In this document: piece by piece, positions 42,941-52,397 of the stretch
Layout of the letters: the number at the start of each line of letters is the position of its first letter
Position numbering within the stretch: the first letter of the stretch is position 1
NCBI RefSeq assembly: GCF_030823405.1
Contig: NZ_JAUSXC010000001.1
Location: forward strand, 558,001-622,000
Reading direction: 5' to 3'
Length of the DNA: 64,000 bases
Source of the DNA: Chryseobacterium ginsenosidimutans
Lineage (GTDB): Bacteria; Bacteroidota; Bacteroidia; Flavobacteriales; Weeksellaceae
Translations under genes and position numbers: made by a program
The notes under the pieces: generated by a model
What the model was told of the DNA's origin: nothing
Databases searched by the model: none
What the model saw: the letters and a program-made list of their open reading frames with translations, nothing else

Positions 42941-43936
42941 TTAATTTTTGAACATCATTTGTCTTCTCAAAATTAAATTTTTGATGTTTTCAACTGCCAT
43001 TTTTTCCCTTTCATCCCAACTTCCTGAAATTTCCAGAAAATCAATTTCATTTTCTTTTAAAATGTTCCGGTGGCTTTCGTCTAATTTATTTCGTGCATCA
43101 ATTTCAAGCCGTGTTCCGTCCTGAATATATTCTGCATCTTTGGTTGAATAAAGATAAAGATCAGCTTTGTTTTTCTCTATAATTTCCTCCGGAATCGATA
43201 ATTTTCTTCCGAATATAAATTCAGAATAAGATTTTGTAGTGTGAATATCAGTATCAATTAACGTTAAAAAACTTTCACGATAATCCACATTTTCAATTCT
43301 GTTGGCGTGTTCTGTATATACTTTTTCGAGATCATTAAAATCAAATTCTTTTGAATCTGAAATAAGATCCCGCCCTGCTTCCGAAACTTTATTGGCTTTA
43401 AAATATTCAGATAAATTGTTTGTCATAACTGTTTTTCCGGTAGATTCCGTTCCAAGAAAAACAACTTTTAAGGCAAAATACTTTTGAACGGATAACGGAA
43501 GATAATTCCAATTTTCAAACAAATTTTCCCGGATTTCTGAAGCTGAAATCTGAATACTTTCTCTGTTTTCATCAAACATAAAATGGTCAATATCCATAAT
43601 CATAGAAAGCATTTCACCGTACTCTTCGGAAGTCACGAGAAAATCTTCATCTTTGAAATATTCTTTGAAAACTTCACTCCAGATTTTGGAAATTTCCCAG
43701 TCTGAAACAGAAGTATTCGGGAAATTATTTTCGGTGTATTTAAAAACTTTTACCTTCAGATTCTTGTTGTTCCGAAAAGTTTCCCTGATCCATTCTTTCC
43801 TGATATTTCCGTCTATTATTTCCTTTTCTTCTGCGCATACCAAAACCGTTACACTTCCTTTTTCAAGGGCAAATTCGATCATCTTTTGATGACCGATATG
43901 AAACGGATAAAACTTTCCAAATACAAAACCCTTCAT
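42941..43936 (-). CDS. nadR: NadR-like bifunctional NMN adenylyltransferase/ribosylnicotinamide kinase
   Basis: 331 residues. N-terminal nucleotidyltransferase with GKFYPFHIGHQKMIEFAL (the HxGH motif) and, near residue 130, the SASEIREN loop of the adenylyltransferase; C-terminal kinase with P-loop FLGTESTGKT (about residue 165) and DTDIHTTKSYSEF. It lacks the N-terminal HTH regulator of E. coli NadR. Salvages nicotinamide riboside to NAD. It is 1 base from the TonB-receptor gene, suggesting that receptor imports a NAD precursor. Confidence 0.93.
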   Translation of the reverse strand: MKGFVFGKFYPFHIGHQKMIEFALEKGSVTVLVCAEEKEIIDGNIRKEWIRETFRNNKNLKVKVFKYTENNFPNTSVSDWEISKIWSEVFKEYFKDEDFLVTSEEYGEMLSMIMDIDHFMFDENRESIQISASEIRENLFENWNYLPLSVQKYFALKVVFLGTESTGKTVMTNNLSEYFKANKVSEAGRDLISDSKEFDFNDLEKVYTEHANRIENVDYRESFLTLIDTDIHTTKSYSEFIFGRKLSIPEEIIEKNKADLYLYSTKDAEYIQDGTRLEIDARNKLDESHRNILKENEIDFLEISGSWDEREKMAVENIKNLILRRQMMFKN

Positions 43937-43937
43937 T

Positions 43938-45917
43938 TTAAAAAACTTTAAATTTTAACGAAGCCATACAATTTCTCGGCATCTGAATAAAATATTTTCC
44001 TGTGCCATCTGCTTCCGTATATCCGTAATTATAATATCGTTTATTCGTTATATTATTAACAAAAAAACCAATTTGCCACCGATCCCAATCATACAACACT
44101 CCTGCATTAAAAATTACATAAGACGGGAGTTTTGTTTCGTTTGAAAAATCCATATATGAACTGTCCTGAAATCTGGAAGTTACATCCATTGTAAAATTCT
44201 TTAATTTATAGTTTACTCCCTGATTAACAATAAATTTCGGAGTCAATATCGGATTAAACGAAATATTTTCTTCTTTAATTCTTGAAGAAACAAAAGATGA
44301 ATTGTTTTTCAAATTCCAATGCTCATTAATCTTGTAATCAAAAGAAATTTCTACTCCTAATCTATAACTTTTATCAACCTTATTGGTCAATGCTAATCCG
44401 TTTGGTCCGAAGTTTCCGTTTAAGACAATCTCATCCTTAAAATCCATATAAAAGACATTAAATTCCAGTTTTATTTTATCTTTATTAAAACGATAACCTA
44501 ACTCATAATCAGTTACATATTCGGGTGTGCTTGTTCCAAGAGCCAACTGGTTGTTTTCATCCAATATCAAATTGTCATTTCCCATAAAAATATCATTTCT
44601 TGTGGGTTCTCTTCCCACTCTTCCCAAACTGAAATATAGATTTGATTCATTGTTAATCGGATAATTGACTCCAACTTTTGGATTAAAAAAATTCCATTCC
44701 AATTTATTCATCGAAAGATCACCTTTATACCTGAAATCTGCAAATCTGTACTGAACATCTCCGGAGAAAACCCACTTTCCAACTTTGAATTCTGCCTGTG
44801 CAAAAGCACTTATGTCATTTTTATATCCTGTATTTCTGTACAGCTCACCCAAAGAAAGCTCGCTTCCTGTATGATTTCTGTGGTAAATATTTCCATTAAT
44901 TCCTGCTACAATTTTTCCGTTTTTAAATTTATTCTGAAAATTGCTGTAAACTCCTAAAAAATTTGAAGCAAAAGCATAATTGTAAATTTCTCCGTTTTCG
45001 GGCAATCCGATAAAATTATTCCAGTTGAAATCATAATTTCCATTCAAATAAGTATAATGAATACTGCTTTGAAGAGAAGAAGATTCACTTAGTTTTGTCT
45101 GATTAAAAACCTGTAGAAATGTCTGAAAAAAACGGTCTTTTTCGTCTCTGTTTCCATTAGTTCGCGGAACTTTATCAATCTGTTCCTGCGTCACACCCAA
45201 CCAAGCCAGCTGATTTTTCTGATTTCCCATCAATGCATTAAATTTCCAGATACTTCTATCCTTAAAAATCCCACCGCTGATGAACGCAGACTGTCCGTGA
45301 TTAGAAGAATTATACTTATATCCATCAGAATAAATTTCGGATAATCGTACGTGGATTGCTTTGTTGTTTTTGATTCCCGAAGTGTATTTCCCGTACAACC
45401 TCAATGAATTGTAAGAGCCGTAATTGGCTCCAAACTCAAGATTTTTTTCTTTCAAATAAGGAGAAAACAACTGAATGCTTCCGCCATAACTTGCCGTTCC
45501 GTTTTTTGACAAACCCACTCCTTTCTGAATTTGGATCTTGTCAAAAGAATTAAAAATATCCGGATAATTCGAAAAATAAGAACCCTGATCTTCCGGCTCA
45601 TTCATCGGAGCTCCATCCATCGAAACATTGATTCTCGTCTGATCGATTCCACGAATTCTGTAATAAGAATAGCCATTGTTTCCGCCTGTATCAGAATAAG
45701 CCGTCACCGAAGGAACAGATTCCGACAGCAGAAATGAAGGCTCCTGACCAAGATTACGAATACTTTTAGCAGGATTGATATTGTGAAAATTCACCGCCTG
45801 CAATCTTCCCGCCTCACTCTGAATCACCACTTCCTGAATATCCCTGATCGAATCTTTTTCCTGTGAAAAAGCATAGGAAAACGGGATGAATGTTGCTAAA
45901 AGTATTATTTTTTTCAT
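43938..45917 (-). CDS. TonB-dependent receptor, probably for a NAD precursor
   Basis: 659 residues: signal peptide (MKKIILLATFIPFSYAFS), a plug domain with DIQEVVIQSEAGRL (TonB box-like start), PSVTAYSDTGGNNGYSYYRIRGIDQTRINVSMDGAPMNEPEDQGS, then a 22-strand barrel ending in CMASLKFKVF with the terminal Phe. The gene sits directly before nadR (1-base gap) in an NrtR-controlled operon, so import of nicotinamide riboside or a related compound is a reasonable inference. Confidence 0.9.
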   Translation of the reverse strand: MKKIILLATFIPFSYAFSQEKDSIRDIQEVVIQSEAGRLQAVNFHNINPAKSIRNLGQEPSFLLSESVPSVTAYSDTGGNNGYSYYRIRGIDQTRINVSMDGAPMNEPEDQGSYFSNYPDIFNSFDKIQIQKGVGLSKNGTASYGGSIQLFSPYLKEKNLEFGANYGSYNSLRLYGKYTSGIKNNKAIHVRLSEIYSDGYKYNSSNHGQSAFISGGIFKDRSIWKFNALMGNQKNQLAWLGVTQEQIDKVPRTNGNRDEKDRFFQTFLQVFNQTKLSESSSLQSSIHYTYLNGNYDFNWNNFIGLPENGEIYNYAFASNFLGVYSNFQNKFKNGKIVAGINGNIYHRNHTGSELSLGELYRNTGYKNDISAFAQAEFKVGKWVFSGDVQYRFADFRYKGDLSMNKLEWNFFNPKVGVNYPINNESNLYFSLGRVGREPTRNDIFMGNDNLILDENNQLALGTSTPEYVTDYELGYRFNKDKIKLEFNVFYMDFKDEIVLNGNFGPNGLALTNKVDKSYRLGVEISFDYKINEHWNLKNNSSFVSSRIKEENISFNPILTPKFIVNQGVNYKLKNFTMDVTSRFQDSSYMDFSNETKLPSYVIFNAGVLYDWDRWQIGFFVNNITNKRYYNYGYTEADGTGKYFIQMPRNCMASLKFKVF

Positions 45918-45923
45918 CTGTTT

Positions 45924-46439
45924 TTAAATTTTTAATAGTTGCTTATAAAGCTTTTCATTCTCATCATCAAAGCAGACAAAAATAATTTTTTCCACAGTTT
46001 CAGATTCAAAGTTTTTAATTTCCTGAATGGCAATTTTAGCAGCCAGTTCTTTTGGAAATCTGTAAACTCCTGTACTGATATTAGGAAAAGTGATTGTTTT
46101 CACGTGTAGACTTTCTGCTAATTTTAAAGAATTTTTATAGCAATTTGCCAAAAGCTGAGAGCGCTTTTCTTCATCATTATTCCAAATCGGACCGACCGTA
46201 TGAATAACATATTTTGCAGAAAGGTTTCCGCCTGTTGTTACAACCGTTTCTCCCGTTTTACATTTACCTTGCCTATTTCTAATTTCCATACATTCTTCCA
46301 GAATCCTCGGACCACCTGCACGATGAATTGCACCATCAACACCACCCCCACCAAGCAAGGATGAATTGGCTGCGTTCACGATTGCATCGGCTTTTATTTT
46401 GGTGATATCACCTTTTACTACTTCAAGTAAGGGTTTCAT
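45924..46439 (-). CDS. macrodomain O-acyl-ADP-ribose deacylase
   Basis: 171 residues, a single MacroD-type macrodomain: [37 protein letters not shown], then [25 protein letters not shown] and [20 protein letters not shown]. Hydrolyses O-acetyl-ADP-ribose from sirtuins and can remove ADP-ribose from acidic residues. It overlaps the DUF4291 gene by 17 bases. Confidence 0.96.
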   Translation of the reverse strand: MKPLLEVVKGDITKIKADAIVNAANSSLLGGGGVDGAIHRAGGPRILEECMEIRNRQGKCKTGETVVTTGGNLSAKYVIHTVGPIWNNDEEKRSQLLANCYKNSLKLAESLHVKTITFPNISTGVYRFPKELAAKIAIQEIKNFESETVEKIIFVCFDDENEKLYKQLLKI

Positions 46440-47070
46440 TGAGCTTTAGTTTTCTATTTAAATTTTCATCATCAAAAAATAACGGTTTTTCTTCAGGAAT
46501 CATTAAATTTTCCAAATCATCATTCAAAACAAACTGGTATTGCTCTTTCACAAAATCTGAAATATTTTCAATTAAAACGACATCTTCTTTAGCAAAATAT
46601 GTAATAAATTCATTTCTTAAACCAATTTGAATGGCTCTTCTTTCTAATTTATTTCCAAAAGGGTCGTGATCAGGATCCCATTGCAATCTCACAGATGATT
46701 CTTTTATCTGATTCTGCCACTCTTCCCTGGAAATTTCCAGACTTTCATGATAGGAAGAGTAAACTGCATTTTCCAAATATCTTTTAAAAGCATTTATTTT
46801 CAGATGGATTGCCAATACATATTCCTGACCTTCTTTTGTTCCCCAGCCATTTCGGTACATCATCCAAAGAAAATTTGGTTTTATCCAAGTCATTCTTTCC
46901 AAACTGAAAGCGCCGCCAAAGTATTGATTCTGAATAGCAAATTCTCCAATCTCTTTTCGATAAGACTGATATACAATAACTTTTTCATCATCATATTGAG
47001 CCATAATGTGATGTCCTTTTTGAGGCCAATCCTGCAGTTGTTCTTTATATTTTTTTAATTTGAGTTTCAT
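46423..47070 (-). CDS. DUF4291 protein
   Basis: 215 residues; the hallmark DUF4291 region is [27 protein letters not shown], then [36 protein letters not shown]. The family has been suggested to have an ADP-ribosyltransferase-like fold and recurs in NAD/ADP-ribose operons. No experimentally defined reaction known to me. ATGA overlap with the preceding gene and 17-base overlap with the macrodomain gene. Confidence 0.9.
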   Translation of the reverse strand: MKLKLKKYKEQLQDWPQKGHHIMAQYDDEKVIVYQSYRKEIGEFAIQNQYFGGAFSLERMTWIKPNFLWMMYRNGWGTKEGQEYVLAIHLKINAFKRYLENAVYSSYHESLEISREEWQNQIKESSVRLQWDPDHDPFGNKLERRAIQIGLRNEFITYFAKEDVVLIENISDFVKEQYQFVLNDDLENLMIPEEKPLFFDDENLNRKLKLNETLT

Positions 47071-47480
47071 TTTTTTAATTTTAAAATCAAGCTGTCGATT
47101 TCCGCATTAGCAGATTCTTTAAAATCATCTCCAATAAATACTTTTATCACATCAATTTTTCCTACAATTGCCTGATTAAAGTTTTCTAATTCCTCGGAAG
47201 GAATCCACAACTCATTATGATTTCTGGCTCCAACATTTTGTATAGGATATTGATTCGCAATTTCCTGCTGAACTTCAAATTTCGTTACAAAACCAAGATA
47301 ATTTCCTGCTTTATCTCTTGTATTCCACTTTTCGGCAATTTCGGATGCGTAATTTTCATCTAATACCGGATAAAAAATCGGTTGCCATTCTAATCTTAGA
47401 GGGAATTTTTTGTAATTATTTTCTATAATTAAAATCATTTCTTTTTCTCCAACCGGTCTGTAAAGTCTTGTTATTTTCAT
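47067..47480 (-). CDS. ADP-ribosylation/crystallin J1-type protein
   Basis: 137 residues opening MKITRLYRPVGEKEMILI, then FPLRLEWQPIFYPVLDENYASEIAEKWN and VGARNHNELWIPSEELENFNQAIVGKIDVI. This is the small family often annotated ADP-ribosylation/crystallin J1 and found before DUF4291. No catalytic motif is clear to me. It overlaps DUF4291 as ATGA. Function in ADP-ribose metabolism is inferred from neighbours. Confidence 0.75.
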   Translation of the reverse strand: MKITRLYRPVGEKEMILIIENNYKKFPLRLEWQPIFYPVLDENYASEIAEKWNTRDKAGNYLGFVTKFEVQQEIANQYPIQNVGARNHNELWIPSEELENFNQAIVGKIDVIKVFIGDDFKESANAEIDSLILKLKK

Positions 47481-47495
47481 CTTTTAAAGTTCTAG

Positions 47496-48065
47496 CTAAA
47501 GTTTGTGTTTTTCATTTTCTAAACTTTTATACATCACATCTGTTCTAAAAACATACTTCTGTCCAGTCATTAAAGTTTTTCCTTCGTGTCTCAACTGATG
47601 ATAAAATACCAATGCAGAGCCTTTCTTGGGAGCGACAGTAAATAAATTTTCAAATTCTGTTTCGCCTCCTTCAAAATCGTCATTCAAATAGATCATAAAT
47701 GTATAAAAGCTTTTCTCATTTTCATTTCTGATATAACTTCCGTCACGATGCATCTTGAACCTTTGCCCTGGAGAATATTTATAGATCCTGAACATTTCAT
47801 TAAAATCTAATATTCTATAATTTTCATGATGTGTAGGGAGAAAATCAACAGCTCTCATAAAGAGATTTTCAGCCAAATCTTTATTAAAAACCATTAGCCT
47901 GTCGTTATTTCTGATTCCTTTATTCATTAACTGCTGTCCTTTCATATTGATTTTTGCTTCTTCAAAAACCTCTTTTTGTGACATTAAAATATATTCGTCG
48001 CATTCTGTATGTGTTAAAAAATCTTCAATTAAGAATATTTGTGGATCTAATTCTATCTTTTCCAT
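47496..48065 (-). CDS. 2-oxoglutarate/Fe(II) oxygenase (prolyl 4-hydroxylase-like)
   Basis: 189 residues. Iron ligands H-x-D in FKMHRDGSYI (about 94) and distal His in YHQLRHEGKTL (about 155), then the 2-oxoglutarate-binding Arg in FRTDVMY. Resembles P4H-type hydroxylases. An oxygenase within a NAD/ADP-ribose operon is less usual; it may act on a modified protein or nucleic acid. Second gene of the operon. Confidence 0.88.
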   Translation of the reverse strand: MEKIELDPQIFLIEDFLTHTECDEYILMSQKEVFEEAKINMKGQQLMNKGIRNNDRLMVFNKDLAENLFMRAVDFLPTHHENYRILDFNEMFRIYKYSPGQRFKMHRDGSYIRNENEKSFYTFMIYLNDDFEGGETEFENLFTVAPKKGSALVFYHQLRHEGKTLMTGQKYVFRTDVMYKSLENEKHKL

Positions 48066-48090
48066 GATTAATTTTTTGTGTGTTTAGTAT

Positions 48091-48633
48091 TTACATTCTT
48101 AGTTCATCCCTTACTTCCATTAAAGCAAACCCTAAAAGATTTTCGCCATTCCAAAGTGACGGATTTTGTGATTTTAAGTCTGTTTCCAGCATTCCGATTC
48201 CCCAAATTCTGTCGTATGGACTCGCTTCCACCAAAACTTTTTCTTCTGTTGATAACAGAAAATCTTTGAGGTTTTGATTTTGTGAAAATTTTAAAAAATT
48301 TCCTTTTTTTACAATTTCATATTTATTCCTTTCCCAAAGCTGAGCATCAAAATCTTTTACTTTTCTTCCTACATCTTTTGCCTGTTTTGGATTTTCAGAT
48401 TTTAATATATCTTCTAAAACTTCATTATCATTAAAAAGTCTTGCTTTTTCAGCCATCATATAATGTTCTGCTGTTTTATAAATAGTTCCGTTTTCTTCAA
48501 ACTCACAATGAAACCATTGGCTAAAACAGGCTTTTGTAATCTCTTCTCTCACTGTATGTCCCCAGAAAAACAGAAAATCTATCGCTTCTTTTTTCTGAAA
48601 CTTTTCTATCAAATTTTTTAATGTATATTTCAT
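48091..48633 (-). CDS. NADAR-family protein (YbiA-like)
   Basis: 180 residues from the ATG at 48631-48633; a frame open to 48654 would start inside the operator. Features: FLFFWGHT, FSQWFHCEFEENGTIYKTAEHYMMAEKARLF, WERNKYEIVKKGNFLKF and VEASPYDRIWGIGM. NADAR enzymes are N-glycosidases acting on ADP-ribose-linked or riboflavin-precursor substrates; some reverse ADP-ribosylation of guanine in DNA or RNA. First gene of the operon, behind an NrtR-like operator. Confidence 0.93.
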   Translation of the reverse strand: MKYTLKNLIEKFQKKEAIDFLFFWGHTVREEITKACFSQWFHCEFEENGTIYKTAEHYMMAEKARLFNDNEVLEDILKSENPKQAKDVGRKVKDFDAQLWERNKYEIVKKGNFLKFSQNQNLKDFLLSTEEKVLVEASPYDRIWGIGMLETDLKSQNPSLWNGENLLGFALMEVRDELRM

Positions 48634-48635
48634 AA

Positions 48636-48659
48636 TTGTGTTATTATTACACAAATGTA
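48636..48659 (-). promoter_or_regulatory. operator and -7 box of the NAD/ADP-ribose operon
   Basis: 19-bp palindrome TTGTGT-N7-ACACAA (48636-48654). The -7 box TACATTTG on the minus strand (48652-48659) shares bases with it, so a bound repressor would block transcription. A TTTG lies 21 bases further upstream. Matches the site before nrtR. Confidence 0.65.
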
Positions 48660-48921
48660 AGAGAATAAAATTTTGCGATCCAAATTTATTTGTGTCTATT
48701 TTACGCTAATTCAATTAAACAACTGACTATCAGTTACAATATTTTATTAATCTTAATACAAATTGTATAAATCTATTCTGGTAAACGGTAAAATTATACT
48801 AAGTTTCCCTAAAATTAATGGAGTATTTATTTTTTCAAAAACGGGTAAAATTAATTGTTATCGGCTATAAGAATTACGATTATTTGGATATTTGAACTTG
48901 TCTTTATTTATACTTAAAAAA

Positions 48922-49617
48922 TCATTTAATTTCAAAATAAAACCCTTGCTCTTCCAGCTCTTTATATTTTTCCAGATTGAAGGTGAATAATTTTCCGGGT
49001 CTGCCACTGCCTTCTTTTTTAAAGTTATTGGTTTCGGTAAGTAATCCGTAACTCATGATTTTTTTACGGAAATTTCGACGGTCAATTTCTTGTCCGATAA
49101 TCGTTGTATAAAGATTTTCAAGGTCTGAAAAAGGAAATTCATCGTTAAGAAGATTAAACCCGATGGGCTGATATTGAATTTTTGATCGAAGCCTCTTTAA
49201 AGCAATATCAATAATTTTATCATGATCAAAAGCAAGTTTGGGAAGCTTATTGACACTGAACCATTGTGCATCATCTGCATCCGAATCCGCAAACAATTCG
49301 TGATAAGAAGGATTGACCAAACCTAAATACGCCACTGAAACTACTCTATTTCTGGGATCGCGACCAACATTACCGAAAGTGTAGAGCTGTTCGAGAAAAT
49401 CAGGTTTTATGCCCGCTTCTTCGTGCAATTCTCTTTTTACCGCATCATCCAGATTTTCATCATCCAAAACAAGTCCGCCCGGAAGCGCCCAACCTCCTTT
49501 GAAAGGTTCAATATTTCTTTTGATTAAAAGAATCTGAAGATCTTTTTTGTCAAAATACCCGAAAATAACTGCATCAACAGCGACTTTTATATCCTGTAAT
49601 TTTTTTGGAGCGTCCAT
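48922..49617 (-). CDS. nrtR: NrtR-like Nudix transcriptional regulator
   Basis: 231 residues: an N-terminal Nudix domain (about 15-145) with GGWALPGGLVLDDENLDDAVKRELHEEAGI, which keeps most of the Nudix box G-x5-E-x7-REUxEE, and a C-terminal winged helix (about 160-225) with FRKKIMSYGLLTETN and GRPGKLFTFN. NrtR proteins repress NAD genes and sense ADP-ribose or related compounds. It precedes the NAD/ADP-ribose operon on the same strand but has its own promoter with the same operator type. Confidence 0.9.
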   Translation of the reverse strand: MDAPKKLQDIKVAVDAVIFGYFDKKDLQILLIKRNIEPFKGGWALPGGLVLDDENLDDAVKRELHEEAGIKPDFLEQLYTFGNVGRDPRNRVVSVAYLGLVNPSYHELFADSDADDAQWFSVNKLPKLAFDHDKIIDIALKRLRSKIQYQPIGFNLLNDEFPFSDLENLYTTIIGQEIDRRNFRKKIMSYGLLTETNNFKKEGSGRPGKLFTFNLEKYKELEEQGFYFEIK

Positions 49618-49625
49618 AAATTAAT

Positions 49626-49649
49626 TTGCGTTACGAATACACAAAATTA
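49626..49649 (-). promoter_or_regulatory. operator and -7 box of nrtR
   Basis: Near-palindrome of 19 bp, TTGTGT-N7-ACGCAA on the minus strand (49626-49644), with the -7 box TAATTTTG (49642-49649) placed at the same offset as in the NADAR promoter. Suggests autoregulation. Confidence 0.6.
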
Positions 49650-49740
49650 CAATTTAGAATCATCACTTTCAATATAAAAATAATAATTATTTGGACAAAA
49701 ATTTTAATTAAACACATAAATAACTTAGAATTAAACGATT

Positions 49741-49892
49741 ATGAAAATTTATTATTCACAGCTTGTACTGCCTTCTTGTTTACAACTTGAGATAAAGTAA
49801 AAGTTAATGTAAAAAATTCTGACAATACAGACTCCACTATAAAAGAACGGGAAAAAATTCATTCGCAAATAATAAATAACTACTTCATTTAA
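49741..49892 (+). pseudogene. remnant of a small lipoprotein gene
   Basis: One frame reads NLLFTACTAFLFTT, stop, DKVKVNVKNSDNTDS and ends NNYFI before a stop. This looks like a lipoprotein signal (ideal form LLFTACTAFLFTACD) in which the lipobox cysteine codon has become TGA, and the ATG at 49741 is one base out of frame. The remaining sequence 49650-49740 and 49893-50039 holds nothing I can support. Confidence 0.5.
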
Positions 49893-50039
49893 AATATTTT
49901 ATTGAAATATGGTAAAATCACTGTAACAAAATAGTAATTTTACTTATTGATTTATTGATAGTTAAGCTGAAATTTGGTATAGATAAAAGGAGAAAGCTGA
50001 AAACCTTAAAGAGTAGGCAAAAAACTAATTTATAACATC

Positions 50040-50249
50040 ATGAAAGCACTATTAAAAGTCATTATAGTAATCATCATTATTATTGGCGGAGTTTTGATTA
50101 TTGTTGTAGGGAAAAAACCTATCCCTGAACCTGAATGTATCGTTTGCGGACCAAACCTTGTGAGGCTTCTGGGAATCGCTGAAGTTATCTTAGGACTCGG
50201 AGCATTGATCATCCAGGGGAACCTGATCGAGAAGCAAAGAAATCTTTGA
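50040..50249 (+). CDS. small two-helix membrane protein
   Basis: 69 residues: hydrophobic helix 1 (LLKVIIVIIIIIGGVLIIVVG), a polar loop with two cysteines (PEPECIVCGPN), and helix 2 (LGIAEVILGLGALIIQG). Followed by a strong terminator, which supports expression. No family assigned. Confidence 0.65.
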   Translation: MKALLKVIIVIIIIIGGVLIIVVGKKPIPEPECIVCGPNLVRLLGIAEVILGLGALIIQGNLIEKQRNL

Positions 50250-50252
50250 AAT

Positions 50253-50283
50253 AAAAAGACCGATAAAATTTATCGGTCTTTTT
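50253..50283. terminator. bidirectional terminator
   Basis: Perfect 13-bp stem (50253-50265 with 50271-50283) around GACCGATA with A-run and T-run, between the small membrane protein and the convergent lepA. Confidence 0.85.
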
Positions 50284-50288
50284 TTATA

Positions 50289-52085
50289 TTAATCGTTTAG
50301 CTTCAAAACAGCCATAAACGCCGATTGTGGTACTTCTACTCTACCGATCTGCTTCATTTTCTTTTTACCTTCTTTTTGTTTTTCAAGAAGCTTTCTTTTT
50401 CTTGAAATATCCCCTCCGTAACATTTTGCGGTAACGTCTTTTCTTAATGCTTTAATGGTTTCTCTTGCAATAACCTTTGCTCCTAACGCTGCCTGAACTG
50501 CAATATCAAACTGCTGTCTAGGAATCAGTTCGCGAAGTTTTTCACACATTTTCTTACCGATGTAATAGGCATTAGAATCGTGAATTAATGATGATAAAGC
50601 ATCCACCATGTCTCCATTAATTAAAATATCCATTTTTACTAATTTAGAAGAACGCATCCCGATCGGTGAATAATCAAATGAAGCATATCCTTTAGAAATT
50701 GATTTTAAACGGTCATAAAAGTCGAAAACAACCTCTGCTAATGGCATATTGAAGGTCAGTTCTACTCTGTCTGCAGTTAAATAACTCTGGTTGACGATTT
50801 CACCTCTTTTCTCAATACAAAGTGTCATTACAGAACCTACAAAATCAGATTTAGTAATGATAGAAGCTTTTATATAAGGCTCTTCTACTCTGTCTAAAAG
50901 ATTGGGATCAATCATCTCAGACGGGTTGTTGATCAATATTGTAGTTTCAGGATCTTTTTTAGAATATCCGTGGTATGATACGTTGGGAACTGTCGTAATA
51001 ACATCCATATTGAATTCTCTGTCCAGACGTTCCTGAACGATTTCCATGTGAAGCATTCCCAGGAATCCGCAACGGAAACCAAAACCAAGAGCCGCTGAAC
51101 TTTCCGGTTCGAAAACCAAAGAAGCATCATTCAGTCTCAATTTTTCCAGTGAAAATCTCAATTCTTCAAAATCCTCAGATTCTATCGGATAAATACCGGC
51201 AAAAACCATTGGTTTCACTTCTTCAAAACCATCAATGGCAGCATCTGCAGGATTCACAAAAGAGGTAATCGTATCACCTACTTTTACTTCACGGGCATCT
51301 TTAATTCCGGAAATAATGTAACCTACGTCGCCACACTCGATTGTTTTTTTCGGAACCTGTTTCAATTTCAAAGTTCCAACCTCATCTGCACCGTATTCTT
51401 TTCCTGTTGCGAAAAATTTAATTTTTTCGTTTTTAGAAATACTTCCGTTCACTACTTTGAAATAAGCCTCAATTCCTCGGAAAGGATTGTAAACCGAATC
51501 GAAAATCAATGCCTGAAGCGGTGCTTTCGGATCCCCAACAGGAGCGGGAATTCTTGCAACAATCTGTTCCAACAGATCGTGTACTCCTTCACCCGTTTTC
51601 CCTGAAACTCTAAGAACATCTTCGTATTTACAACCGATCAGTCCCATAATTTCATCGGTAACTTCTTCAGGGTTTGCAGACGGAAGGTCAATTTTATTCA
51701 GAATTGGAATAATCTCCAGATCATTTTCTAATGCTAAGTATAAATTACTAATCGTTTGTGCCTGAATACTTTGCGCAGCATCAACAATCAAAAGAGCACC
51801 CTCACAAGCAGCAATAGAACGGGAAACTTCGTAAGAGAAATCTACGTGTCCCGGTGTATCAATAAGGTTTAAGATATATTTTTCGCCATTAAGCTCATAA
51901 TCCATCTGGATGGCGTGAGATTTAATCGTAATCCCACGTTCTTTTTCCAAATCCATATCATCCAACGTTTGAGATTGTAATTCTCTTTGGGTAACAGTAT
52001 TGGTATATTCCAACAGTCTATCCGCCAAAGTACTTTTACCGTGGTCAATATGAGCGATTATGCAAAAATTTCGTATGTTTTTCAT
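50289..52085 (-). CDS. lepA: elongation factor 4 (LepA)
   Basis: 598 residues. G1 [10 protein letters not shown]2 RGITIKS, G3 DTPGHVDF, G4 NKID; then domains II, III and V and the LepA-specific C-terminal region with [29 protein letters not shown]. GTPase that acts on stalled or mistranslocated ribosomes. A minus-strand TATCTTTG at 52105-52112 is the -7 promoter box. Confidence 0.98.
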   Translation of the reverse strand: MKNIRNFCIIAHIDHGKSTLADRLLEYTNTVTQRELQSQTLDDMDLEKERGITIKSHAIQMDYELNGEKYILNLIDTPGHVDFSYEVSRSIAACEGALLIVDAAQSIQAQTISNLYLALENDLEIIPILNKIDLPSANPEEVTDEIMGLIGCKYEDVLRVSGKTGEGVHDLLEQIVARIPAPVGDPKAPLQALIFDSVYNPFRGIEAYFKVVNGSISKNEKIKFFATGKEYGADEVGTLKLKQVPKKTIECGDVGYIISGIKDAREVKVGDTITSFVNPADAAIDGFEEVKPMVFAGIYPIESEDFEELRFSLEKLRLNDASLVFEPESSAALGFGFRCGFLGMLHMEIVQERLDREFNMDVITTVPNVSYHGYSKKDPETTILINNPSEMIDPNLLDRVEEPYIKASIITKSDFVGSVMTLCIEKRGEIVNQSYLTADRVELTFNMPLAEVVFDFYDRLKSISKGYASFDYSPIGMRSSKLVKMDILINGDMVDALSSLIHDSNAYYIGKKMCEKLRELIPRQQFDIAVQAALGAKVIARETIKALRKDVTAKCYGGDISRKRKLLEKQKEGKKKMKQIGRVEVPQSAFMAVLKLND

Positions 52086-52397
52086 TTAAGAATCTTGTAA
52101 TTTGCAAAGATAAGAAAATGCAAGAGAATTCCTCATTCTTAATTTTACAGAGCAAAAAATTAATTCTAATCATTAAAAAGCAGATTTTTAGAAGCCGTTT
52201 CCCGCTATCCACTTTTACTCCTCGCTCCTTTTCTTTCTTTCAGAGCCAATTCTGCTGTGGGGTAACCGTTTCTATCGGGGCTAAGAAATGATACCGTTTA
52301 AACTACCAGCACGAAATCAAAAAATTCATCATCATTCCAATAAAATTTTTAACTTTTCACCTTAAAATTTTTACAGAAGTCAAAACTACTTTTACGC
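52086..52397. repeat. intergenic stretch with a probable interspersed repeat
   Basis: Contains the lepA -7 box at 52105-52112. The part at about 52195-52290 is more GC-rich than its surroundings and has pieces such as GTTTCCCGCTATCC and TCTATCGGGGCTAAG that I recall as recurring intergenic repeats in Chryseobacterium and Flavobacterium genomes. Only one copy lies in this window. Confidence 0.4.
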
